This document shows, piece by piece, positions 1 to 4,862 of a stretch of DNA of 5,572 nucleotides. The stretch covers positions 1 through 5,572 of the forward strand of contig JAEZHJ010000030.1 in assembly GCA_023436925.1 (NCBI GenBank). Direction: 5' to 3'. Positions within the stretch are counted from its first letter, which is position 1. Each line of letters begins with the position of its first letter. Source of the DNA: Actinomycetes bacterium (lineage in GTDB: Bacteria; Actinomycetota; Actinomycetes; Propionibacteriales; Propionibacteriaceae). A program made the translations under genes and the position numbers. A model generated the notes under the pieces. It saw nothing but the letters and a program-made list of their open reading frames with translations, searched no databases and was not told the DNA's origin.

Positions 1-651
1 GAGGGCGGCCTCCCGCGCGGCGCTGGCCAGCGCCGGCCACGGGTCGCCCCCCGCCGGGACGGCCGGGCCGCCCGCCGCGCGGTAGGCGGTCAGGAGCCGT
101 TCCCAGGCGTCCGGCTCGAGCAGCCCGGCCGCGTGGAAGGCCGCCGGCAGGCCGAGATCCGAGACGCCCGAGCCGGTCGCGAGCCGGTCCGGGTCGACCA
201 GCTTCCAGCTTCGTCGCAGCGCGGTGTGCGCCAGGTGGCCGAGGTGGAAGTCGCCGTGCACCCAGCCGGCGCGGTGCAGCCGGGCCAGCAGCCGTCCCAC
301 CTCCTCCCATGGCGGCCTGTCCAGGGTGGACAGGACGCTGACCCGGGGCCACACCGTCGCCAGCCGGCCGTCCGGCAGGGTGAGGGGCCGGTAGCCGAGC
401 GGCTGCACCCACAGCGGTTCGAGGTCGGGTTCGCGCAGCACCGCCAGCCGCTCGGCCAGGCCGTGGGGATCGGTGCCGGCCGGGTGGCGTCGCACGGCGA
501 CGCCCGCGCACAGGAAGACCTCGGCCTCGGCGACCGGGAACGGCCGGGTCGGCAGCGGGTGGGTGAGCAGGCGGACCACAGGTGTCGTCTGGCTGACGCG
601 CGGATCCTGGGCGGCGGCGATCCGCCGCACCCAGTCGGTGAGCTCCGCCAT
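1..651 (-). CDS. APH-fold phosphotransferase (aminoglycoside phosphotransferase / small-molecule kinase family), C-terminus outside the window
   Basis: The frame is open from an ATG at 651-649 to position 1, giving 217 residues with no stop, so the C-terminus is missing. The start is supported by an AGGAGG at 660-655, only 3 nt from the ATG. The APH/choline-kinase catalytic loop is visible as HGDFHLGHL at residues 132-140, preceded by the typical LARLHRAGW, with Asp134 as the catalytic base. A metal-binding segment follows as KLVDPDRLATG (150-160), then SDLGL, resembling the family's 'DPAxDLA'. The usual Asn of HGDxxxxN is replaced by His139. Related ATP-dependent kinases such as maltokinases carry HGDxHLGQ here, so the position tolerates change. 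The N-terminal lobe is short and its nucleotide-binding lysine is not obvious to me. The substrate cannot be inferred; neighbours give no resistance or sugar context. It is transcribed divergently from the histidine kinase. Family assignment is fairly sure, specific function is not. Confidence 0.72.
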   Translation of the reverse strand, partial: MAELTDWVRRIAAAQDPRVSQTTPVVRLLTHPLPTRPFPVAEAEVFLCAGVAVRRHPAGTDPHGLAERLAVLREPDLEPLWVQPLGYRPLTLPDGRLATVWPRVSVLSTLDRPPWEEVGRLLARLHRAGWVHGDFHLGHLAHTALRRSWKLVDPDRLATGSGVSDLGLPAAFHAAGLLEPDAWERLLTAYRAAGGPAVPAGGDPWPALASAAREAAL

Positions 652-682
652 CGGCCTCCTGTCCACAAGGGGTGACGCCCGC

Positions 683-688
683 AGCGTA
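683..688 (-). promoter_or_regulatory. Candidate -10 element of the APH-fold kinase gene
   Basis: On the minus strand positions 688-683 read TACGCT, a match to the actinobacterial TANNNT -10 consensus. Initiation near 676 would give a leader of about 25 nt that includes the AGGAGG ribosome binding site at 660-655. I see no convincing -35 hexamer at 16-19 bp spacing, so this is a candidate only. Confidence 0.35.
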
Positions 689-727
689 ACGGCCCGACCG
701 GGCGGACGGGCGGTTGTCGTGCGCGGC

Positions 728-743
728 GGAGTCCCGGGACTCC
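728..743. promoter_or_regulatory. Perfect 16-bp palindrome, putative operator in the divergent promoter region
   Basis: GGAGTCCCGGGACTCC is fully self-complementary over 16 bp with no spacer. It lies between the divergent kinase genes, centred about 45 bp upstream of the candidate -10 of the histidine kinase (778-783) and about 50 bp upstream of the -10 of the APH-fold gene. Position and perfect symmetry suggest a dimeric regulator site. The adjacent NarL-type response regulator is one possible ligand, but nothing in the sequence proves that. GC-rich DNA does yield short palindromes by chance, though 16 perfect bases including A/T positions is more than expected at any given site. Confidence 0.4.
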
Positions 744-777
744 ACCTGACGCTACTGTCCGGAGCCGCCTGGCTGCC

Positions 778-783
778 TAGGGT
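778..783 (+). promoter_or_regulatory. Candidate -10 element for the histidine kinase gene, leaderless arrangement
   Basis: TAGGGT fits the actinobacterial TANNNT -10 motif and is separated from the ATG at 791 by 7 nt (784-790). Transcription would then start at or next to the start codon, giving a leaderless mRNA, which agrees with the absence of a Shine-Dalgarno sequence there. No clear -35 is visible; TGTCCG at 756-761 is a weak option with 16-bp spacing. Confidence 0.5.
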
Positions 784-790
784 GGTGGCC

Positions 791-1969
791 ATGACCGCCC
801 GCACCGTGCCGCCCGCGGAGGCCGGCTTCGCCGCCGTCGCCAGGGAACGCCTGGCGGCCCCCCGCAATCCGTTCACCGTGATCGTCAACGGGCTGGCCTG
901 GCGCTCGCTGTGCTACTGCTTCACCTCGATCCTGGTCGGCATCGTGGCGCTCGGCGCCGGCATCATCGGCTTCTTCGCGCTGCCCTCGGTGATGGCCGAG
1001 ACGGCGGACTTCGAACGGCGCCGGCTGGGAATGCTCGGGCTGCGGTTGCCACCGCGTCCGGGGTCGGCCGACGGCCGGTCCGGCGGCCAGGGCGGTCTGG
1101 CGGTGTGGGGCACGACGGTGCTGTTCGGCCTGGTGGACGCGCTGCCCGGCTCGGTGATCGTGGGCGCCCTGCTGATCGGCGCCGGCGGCCTGTCGGTGAG
1201 CAACAGCGGCATGCTCAGCGTGCTCTACGTGATCTGGCTGTGGGGCTGGCTGACGGCCGGGGCGTATGTCGCTTGGGCGCTGGCCAGCGCCCAGGCGCAG
1301 GCCGTGATCGCTGCCAGTTCGCCGCCGGAGGCGGAGCGGCAGGTGGCCGAGCTGGCCAACTCGCGCAGCGAGCTCGTCGACGTCTTCGAGAGCGAGCGGC
1401 GCCGGATCGAACGCGACCTGCACGACGGTGCCCAGCAGCACCTGGTGGTGTCCACGATGCACCTGGGGGAGGCGGTCTACCTGCTCGACAGCGGCCAGCC
1501 CGACGGTGCCCGCACCGCGGTGCTGTCCGCCCAGGACGCGGTGGAGACCGCGCTGGCCTCGCTGCGGGACACGATCCGCGGCATCCACCCGCAGGTGCTC
1601 ACCGACCGCGGCCTGGTGGCGGCGGTGCAGGAACTGGCCGTCCGCCAGCCCCTGCCGGTGACGGTCCGGGTCGGCGGCGATCCCCGTCCGCTGGCCGACC
1701 CCGTCGAGAGCGCCGCCTACTACGTGACCAGCGAGGCGCTGACCAATGTCGCCCGGCACTCCGGGGCGCGGACGGCGACCGTCCGGCTGGAGTACACCGG
1801 ACGGCTGCTTCTGCAGATAACCGACGACGGCCACCGCGGGGCCGGGATCGTGCCCGGCCACGGGAAGAGCGGGCTGGTCGAACGCACCCAGACCGCAGGG
1901 GGCACCTTCGAGCTGGCCAGCCCGCCCGGCGGCCCGACCGTGATCACCGCGACCTTCCCCTACGCTTGA
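791..1969 (+). CDS. Membrane sensor histidine kinase, HisKA_3 (NarL/DesK-type) family
   Basis: A 392-residue protein that should autophosphorylate on histidine and pass the phosphate to the regulator encoded 5 bp downstream. The N-terminal half is membranous: helices near 41-64, 119-137 and 142-165, resembling the membrane sensor domains of actinobacterial kinases, without a sizeable extracellular domain. A basic/acidic linker (178-208) leads to the H-box ERRRIERDLHDGAQQHLV with His211 as phosphoacceptor. The four-helix dimerisation region ends in TIRGIHPQVLTDRGL (261-275). The HATPase_c domain shows the N-box EALTNVARHS (315-324, Asn319), a D-D-G G1 motif at 345-347, and GKSGLVERTQTAGG as the G2 region, a slightly degenerate form of the usual GxGLxGLxER. 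The open frame extends upstream to 473, but the region before 791 is the promoter area; ATG 791 is chosen because TAGGGT lies 7 nt before it and the protein then begins as a normal cytoplasmic tail. GTG codons at 782 and 785 are alternatives. The stimulus is unknown. Confidence 0.9.
   Translation: MTARTVPPAEAGFAAVARERLAAPRNPFTVIVNGLAWRSLCYCFTSILVGIVALGAGIIGFFALPSVMAETADFERRRLGMLGLRLPPRPGSADGRSGGQGGLAVWGTTVLFGLVDALPGSVIVGALLIGAGGLSVSNSGMLSVLYVIWLWGWLTAGAYVAWALASAQAQAVIAASSPPEAERQVAELANSRSELVDVFESERRRIERDLHDGAQQHLVVSTMHLGEAVYLLDSGQPDGARTAVLSAQDAVETALASLRDTIRGIHPQVLTDRGLVAAVQELAVRQPLPVTVRVGGDPRPLADPVESAAYYVTSEALTNVARHSGARTATVRLEYTGRLLLQITDDGHRGAGIVPGHGKSGLVERTQTAGGTFELASPPGGPTVITATFPYA
1961..1966 (+). 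promoter_or_regulatory. Possible internal -10 element for the response regulator
   Basis: TACGCT fits TANNNT and lies in the last two sense codons of the kinase gene, 8 nt before the regulator's ATG at 1975. It could give a second, leaderless regulator transcript in addition to the kinase-regulator read-through. The same hexamer appears before the APH-fold gene. The six bases also encode Tyr-Ala in the kinase C-terminus, so the match may be coincidence. Confidence 0.22.
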
Positions 1970-1974
1970 GCGCC

Positions 1975-2643
1975 ATGAGGATCGTCCTGGCCGAGGATGC
2001 TGCCCTGCTCCGGGCCGGGCTGGTCAGCCTGCTGCAGCGGGCCGGGCACGAGGTGGTGGCCGAGGTCGCCGACGCGCCGAGCCTGGTCGCCGCGGTGGAC
2101 GAGTGCGCCGCCGGCGGCGGCCTCGACATCGTCATCACCGACGTCCGGATGCCGCCCGGCATGACCGACGACGGGCTGCGGGCCGCGGTCGAGATCCGCG
2201 GGCGCCACCGCACCCTGCCGATCGTCATCCTCAGCCAGTACGTCGCGCCGGCCTACGCCTCGGTGCTGCTGGAGACCGCCTCCCGTCCGGAGGCGCCCGG
2301 CACCGGCTACCTGCTCAAGGAACGGGTGGGCCGGGTGGCCGACTTCATGAGGTCGCTGGAGGTCGTCGCGGGCGGCGGCATGGTGGTCGACCCGGAGGTG
2401 GTCGGCTCACTGCTGCGCTCCCGGCACGACGACGTCCGGCTGGCTCGGCTCACCCCCCGCGAGCGGGAGGTGCTGGGACTGATGGCCAACGGGGCCTCCA
2501 ACGGCCAGATCGCCGAGCAGCTCGTCGTCACGCCGGCCGCGGTGGCCAAGCACGTGGCGAACGTCTTCGCCAAGCTCGACCTGGGGCCGGACGAGGAGAA
2601 CCGCCGCGTGCGGGCGGTCCTGACCTACCTGAACCCGGCTTAG
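1975..2643 (+). CDS. Two-component response regulator, NarL/LuxR (FixJ) type
   Basis: A 222-residue transcription factor, normal length for the family. The receiver domain (1 to about 125) shows the acidic pair Glu7-Asp8, phosphoacceptor Asp56 in ITDVRMPP, Ser87 in VILSQY as the switch hydroxyl, and Lys115 in GYLLKERV. After a linker, the LuxR-type helix-turn-helix begins LTPREREVLGLMANGASNGQIA (159-180), with recognition helix in TPAAVAKHVANVFAKLDL. The start ATG is 5 bp after the kinase stop and lacks a Shine-Dalgarno sequence, so translation is either coupled to the kinase or begins on a leaderless mRNA from TACGCT at 1961. It is the obvious partner of the upstream kinase. Its stop TAG overlaps the TAA stop of the converging MFS gene by 4 bp. 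Targets are unknown; autoregulation through the palindrome at 728-743 and control of the MFS gene are hypotheses. Confidence 0.93.
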   Translation: MRIVLAEDAALLRAGLVSLLQRAGHEVVAEVADAPSLVAAVDECAAGGGLDIVITDVRMPPGMTDDGLRAAVEIRGRHRTLPIVILSQYVAPAYASVLLETASRPEAPGTGYLLKERVGRVADFMRSLEVVAGGGMVVDPEVVGSLLRSRHDDVRLARLTPREREVLGLMANGASNGQIAEQLVVTPAAVAKHVANVFAKLDLGPDEENRRVRAVLTYLNPA

Positions 2644-3908
2644 CCGGCCGGGGCCAGCTCGGCCGCCGCGGGTGCGGCCGCGGTCACCGTCCGGGACCGC
2701 AGCCGGCGCACGTCGGGCGACAACAGCGCCAGGCAGGTGGTCAGCAGGCTGATCACCCCGGCACCGATCAGGGCGGCGTGGACGCCGAAGACGAGGGTGG
2801 CGGGGCCGGCCAGGACCAGCCCGACCGGGCCGAACATCATCGAGCCGAGGGCGTCGTAGGACGCCACCCGGGACAAGGACTCGGGCGGCACCTCGTTCTG
2901 CATCGTCGTCATCCACCACACCCCGAACAGCTGGAATCCCACCCCCATCGCGAAGGCGGCCAGCACGACGGGCAGCAGCGGCGCCCCGACACCGAGCAGG
3001 ATGGCTGGCGCCCCCGCGGTGAAGGTGAGCAGGGTCGCGATCAGGATCGGGCGGCGCGGACGCCAGACCAGGGCAAGGGCGACGCCGACCAGGGCGCCGA
3101 CGGCCTCGGACGCCAGGAAGGTGGTCCACACCGTGGGGCCGCCGAGCTCGGTCTCGGCGACGACCGGCCCGAAGACCCCGTGCGCGGCCTGCAGCACCAT
3201 GGTCATCACCGAGAACTGCAGCACCACGACCCACAGCCACTGCCGCGACCGGAACTCCGCCCAGCCCTCGACCAGTTGGCGCAGTGGGCTCTCCGCCTCG
3301 CTGGCCAGGGTGCTGCTGAGCCGCGGCAGGCCGATCACGATGAAGCCGGCGACCAGGTACAGCCCGCCCGCGACGACCATCGCCCAGCCACCGCCCAGCC
3401 AGACCACCACGCCGCCGCCGGCGACCAGGCCGGCCAGCCGGGCGCCGGACGCGCCACCGCTCAGCCAGGTGTTGGCCTGCTGGCGGTCCTCGGGCGGCAC
3501 CAGGTCGGGGATGATGCCGGTCAGTGCCGGGTAGACCGCAGCACTGGCCGTCCCGGCCAGCGCGGCGGCCAGGCAGATCGCCCACAACGGGGTGGCGCCG
3601 GTCAGCATCATGACCCCGATCGCGCCGAAGGCGACAGCCGTCATGAACTCGCCCCACAGCAGCACGATCGCGCGCGGGTAGCGGTCGGCGATCACGCCGC
3701 CGGCGAGCATGAACACCACCATCGGCGTGGTCTGCGCGACCAGCACCAGTGACAGCGTGCCGGCGTCCCCGCCGGGCATCCTGAGCACGCCGAAGGCCAG
3801 GGCGACCGGGGCGAAGGCCATGCCGAGCATCGAGATGGTCCGGGCGGCCAGCAGGGTGAGGAAGGGGCGGTTCCCGAGCAGCGCGCGCGCCGAGACCGAG
3901 GCAGGCAT
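2640..3908 (-). CDS. MFS transporter, DHA3/MFS_3-like putative drug or metabolite exporter
   Basis: A 422-residue polytopic membrane protein, normal for a 12-helix major facilitator. Repeated hydrophobic segments of about 20 residues run the full length with a longer cytoplasmic loop near 195-222. The loop between helices 2 and 3 carries the family signature GGVIADRYPRAIVLL (70-84), related to MFS motif A. Two segments typical of this subfamily are GIIPDLVPPEDRQQANTW (131-148) and, in the second half, MQNEVPPESLSRVASYDALG (336-355). Such proteins usually export small molecules by proton antiport; the substrate here is not predictable. The frame stays open upstream to 4721, but the extra residues are hydrophilic and lie across other genes. 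ATG 3908 has GAAAGG at 3923-3918 with 9-nt spacing and begins just before the first helix. The C-terminus is an Ala/Pro-rich tail. It converges on the response regulator (4-bp overlap) and is divergent from the ABM-fold gene. Confidence 0.9.
   Translation of the reverse strand: MPASVSARALLGNRPFLTLLAARTISMLGMAFAPVALAFGVLRMPGGDAGTLSLVLVAQTTPMVVFMLAGGVIADRYPRAIVLLWGEFMTAVAFGAIGVMMLTGATPLWAICLAAALAGTASAAVYPALTGIIPDLVPPEDRQQANTWLSGGASGARLAGLVAGGGVVVWLGGGWAMVVAGGLYLVAGFIVIGLPRLSSTLASEAESPLRQLVEGWAEFRSRQWLWVVVLQFSVMTMVLQAAHGVFGPVVAETELGGPTVWTTFLASEAVGALVGVALALVWRPRRPILIATLLTFTAGAPAILLGVGAPLLPVVLAAFAMGVGFQLFGVWWMTTMQNEVPPESLSRVASYDALGSMMFGPVGLVLAGPATLVFGVHAALIGAGVISLLTTCLALLSPDVRRLRSRTVTAAAPAAAELAPAG
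2660..2680. terminator. GC-only inverted repeat after the response regulator, possible hairpin terminator without a U-tract
   Basis: CGGCCGC (2660-2666) and GCGGCCG (2674-2680) are perfect 7-bp inverted arms around a 7-nt loop, beginning 17 nt past the regulator's stop. No T-run follows on either strand. Actinobacterial hairpin terminators often lack one, but that also makes them hard to call. The repeat lies inside the Ala-rich C-terminal coding region of the minus-strand MFS gene, where GCC/GCG alanine codons favour such symmetry by chance. Confidence 0.25.
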
Positions 3909-3941
3909 GGTGGTGGGCCTTTCAGAGAATGACAGCCCTCC

Positions 3942-3971
3942 AGTCTCCCGCCGGCCGTCACAGCCGGGCAA
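3942..3971 (-). promoter_or_regulatory. Candidate promoter for the MFS transporter gene
   Basis: On the minus strand TTGCCC (3971-3966) and GAGACT (3947-3942) form a -35/-10 pair with an 18-bp spacer. Initiation near 3935 would give a leader of roughly 27 nt containing the GAAAGG ribosome binding site. The -10 matches only the A and final T of TANNNT, so support is modest. Confidence 0.33.
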
Positions 3972-3999
3972 ATCGACCGGGGCGGGTCGGTGCCATCTC

Positions 4000-4019
4000 G
4001 CGCCCGGGTGGCGCAGACT
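4000..4019 (+). promoter_or_regulatory. Candidate -10 and adjacent inverted repeat upstream of the ABM-fold gene
   Basis: CAGACT (4014-4019) is a -10-like hexamer 6 nt before the ATG at 4026, the spacing of a leaderless transcript; no Shine-Dalgarno sequence is present. Abutting it is GCGCC-CGGGT-GGCGC (4000-4014), a 5-bp inverted repeat that shares a base with the -10 and could be an operator. No good -35 is visible. The inverted repeat is short and GC-only, so it is the weaker half of this call. Confidence 0.38.
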
Positions 4020-4025
4020 GGACCC

Positions 4026-4331
4026 ATGCTGATCGTCCACGTCTTCGTCCGGGTAGTCGACGACAAGGTCGAGGAGTTCGCTGCCGCTTCGGCCGAGAAC
4101 GCGCGCAACTCGATCCGCGAGCCGGGGATCGCCCGGTTCGACGTCCTGCAGTCGACCGACGACCCGACCCGGTTCGTCCTGGTCGAGGTGTACCGGACGG
4201 AGCAGGCGGCCGCCGACCACAAGCAGACCCCGCACTATGCCGCCTGGCGGGACGCCGTCGCGCCCTGGATGGCCGAGCCGCGCAGTTCCCAGCGCTACAG
4301 CCAGGTCTTCCCGGAGGCGGTCTTCCTCTAG
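4026..4331 (+). CDS. LsrG/YgiN-like ABM-fold protein (putative quinol monooxygenase or AI-2-degradation-type isomerase)
   Basis: A 101-residue single-domain protein of the antibiotic biosynthesis monooxygenase (ABM) dimeric alpha/beta-barrel fold, full length for the family. Signature segments are REPGIARFDVLQ (31-42), FVLVEVYRTEQAAADH (50-65) and TPHYAAW (68-74), ending in a short strand. By memory of the family this resembles E. coli LsrG (EGNLRFDVLQ, EAYKDEDA, HKTTPHY), which isomerises phospho-AI-2, and YgiN quinol monooxygenase. Such proteins work in the cytoplasm without metal or flavin. No lsr transport or kinase genes are nearby, so a role in AI-2 breakdown is not supported by context; a general quinone or peroxide-related role is equally possible. 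The open frame reaches 3990, but ATG 4026 is preferred because CAGACT lies 6 nt before it and the fold's first strand begins at once. It is divergent from the MFS gene and overlaps the converging membrane-protein gene by 4 bp. Confidence 0.85.
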   Translation: MLIVHVFVRVVDDKVEEFAAASAENARNSIREPGIARFDVLQSTDDPTRFVLVEVYRTEQAAADHKQTPHYAAWRDAVAPWMAEPRSSQRYSQVFPEAVFL

Positions 4332-4786
4332 GCGCCGGCCTCGAGCCGCCGGCGCCACCACAGGGCGAGGACGAGTTCGACCACGCCGATCACCGCGATG
4401 ACGGGCTGCAGGAAGAAGTAGACCTGCAGGATCGCCAGTTGCAGGGCGATCCAGACCAGCAGCGACGCCCCGGCCAGCATGCCGGCGAGGATGCCGAGAC
4501 CGGCCCGACCCGGCAGCGCCAGGATCGGGACGGCGGCCAGCAGGTGGGGGACGCCGACCAGCGCGATCAGCACCCAGCCGGGGCCGACCCAGCTGTCGAA
4601 GGGGGTGCGGACCAGCCACTCGACCGGCAGCTGCCAGGTGTCGGTGATCAACCCCTGGCCGCCGGAGAACGCCTGGTAGCCGACGAAGACTTCGACGACG
4701 GCGAGGGTCCAGGCCTGCCATCCGCGGCGGGGACGGGGCCGGTCGGTCGCGGTGAGGTCCGGGGTAGTGGGGGTGGGGACCGTCAT
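4328..4786 (-). CDS. Small integral membrane protein, about four helices, function unknown
   Basis: A 152-residue protein I do not recognise as a named family. A hydrophilic Pro/Thr/Arg-rich N-terminus (1-24) precedes hydrophobic segments near 26-47, 69-91, 96-117 and 120-144, and a positively charged tail WWRRRLEAGA. The first segment contains Gly/Gln (VGYQAFSGGQGL) and is less hydrophobic; between it and the second lies WQLPVEWLVRTPFDSWVGPGW, probably extracytoplasmic. No catalytic motif, cysteine pair or lipobox is visible. ATG 4786 is supported by GGAG at 4796-4793 with 6-nt spacing. An 8+8-bp inverted repeat sits directly upstream and touches that ribosome binding site, suggesting dedicated control. 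It lies 76 bp downstream of the channel gene on the same strand, and its stop shares the palindrome CTAG with the stop of the converging ABM gene. Confidence 0.83.
   Translation of the reverse strand: MTVPTPTTPDLTATDRPRPRRGWQAWTLAVVEVFVGYQAFSGGQGLITDTWQLPVEWLVRTPFDSWVGPGWVLIALVGVPHLLAAVPILALPGRAGLGILAGMLAGASLLVWIALQLAILQVYFFLQPVIAVIGVVELVLALWWRRRLEAGA
4331..4356. terminator. 9-bp GC-only inverted repeat at the ABM gene end, candidate hairpin terminator
   Basis: GGCGCCGGC (4331-4339) and GCCGGCGCC (4348-4356) are perfect 9-bp arms around an 8-nt loop. The repeat starts on the last base of the ABM stop codon and lies within the last codons of the minus-strand membrane-protein gene. No T-run follows. 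It would form a very stable RNA hairpin at the 3' end of the plus transcript, and also just before the stop of the minus transcript. It is stronger than the comparable repeat after the response regulator. Confidence 0.42.
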
Positions 4787-4795
4787 GGGGTGCTC

Positions 4796-4814
4796 CAGTC
4801 AGCGGTGCTGACTG
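4796..4814 (-). promoter_or_regulatory. Operator-like inverted repeat before the small membrane-protein gene
   Basis: CAGTCAGC (4796-4803) and GCTGACTG (4807-4814) are perfect 8-bp arms separated by 3 bp. The repeat ends 9 bp from the ATG, overlaps the first base of the GGAG ribosome binding site, and covers the start site expected from the CAGACT hexamer at 4822-4817. The size and symmetry resemble sites for dimeric regulators of the TetR/MarR kind; no such regulator gene is in the window. In RNA the same bases could fold as a hairpin beside the ribosome binding site. It is not GC-only, which makes a chance origin less likely. Confidence 0.5.
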
Positions 4815-4816
4815 AA

Positions 4817-4822
4817 AGTCTG
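4817..4822 (-). promoter_or_regulatory. Candidate -10 element for the small membrane-protein gene
   Basis: On the minus strand 4822-4817 reads CAGACT, identical to the -10-like hexamer before the ABM gene. Initiation would fall near 4810, inside the inverted repeat at 4796-4814. No recognisable -35 lies at the right distance (CTGCAG at 4845-4840 is poor). Confidence 0.3.
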
Positions 4823-4835
4823 CTCCGACCGGAGC
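4822..4835 (-). terminator. Short inverted repeat downstream of the channel gene, weak terminator candidate
   Basis: GCTCCG (4822-4827) and CGGAGC (4830-4835) are 6-bp arms with a 2-nt centre, or a 5-bp stem with a 4-nt loop in RNA. The repeat lies 27 nt past the channel stop. On the minus strand AGACTTTC follows, only a feeble U-run, so termination would be partial at best. It borders the putative -10 of the next gene and could instead be part of its control region. Confidence 0.25.
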
Positions 4836-4862
4836 CGTCCTGCAGGCGTTTCCGCGCGGCTG

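Noticed and set aside
90..668. 192-residue minus-strand frame overlapping the APH-fold gene
   Set aside because: Arg/Ser/Pro/Cys-rich shadow of the gene in another frame; the neighbouring frame contains the intact kinase motifs.
699..713. Direct repeat CGGGCGG-A-CGGGCGG
   Set aside because: Seven-base GC-only units with one copy of spacing are common by chance at this base composition, and the repeat does not fit a promoter element.
473..790. Upstream extension of the histidine kinase frame to an ATG at 473
   Set aside because: It would overlap the APH-fold gene antisense and run through the divergent promoter region; the added residues are low-complexity Arg/Gly/Ala/Thr, and ATG 791 has a well-placed -10 element.
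910..1974. Long plus-strand frame running into the response regulator, suggesting a fusion
   Set aside because: The part before 1975 is an Arg/Gly/Pro-rich out-of-frame reading of the kinase gene with no domain; the true regulator starts at 1975.
2407..3657. 416-residue minus-strand frame overlapping the MFS gene
   Set aside because: Shadow in another frame, Arg/Gly/Pro-rich; the membrane-helix pattern of the MFS protein is in the accepted frame.
2103..3752. 549-residue plus-strand frame
   Set aside because: Arg/Gln/His/Gly-rich shadow across the regulator and antisense to the MFS gene; no domain or helix pattern.
3951..3967. Inverted repeat CCGGC-N7-GCCGG between the MFS and ABM genes
   Set aside because: Five GC-only base pairs with a 7-nt gap is too weak to call in this composition.
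3909..4721. Upstream extension of the MFS frame by 271 codons
   Set aside because: It would run antisense through the ABM gene and out of frame through the small membrane-protein gene; composition is that of a shadow, and 3908 has a suitable ribosome binding site.
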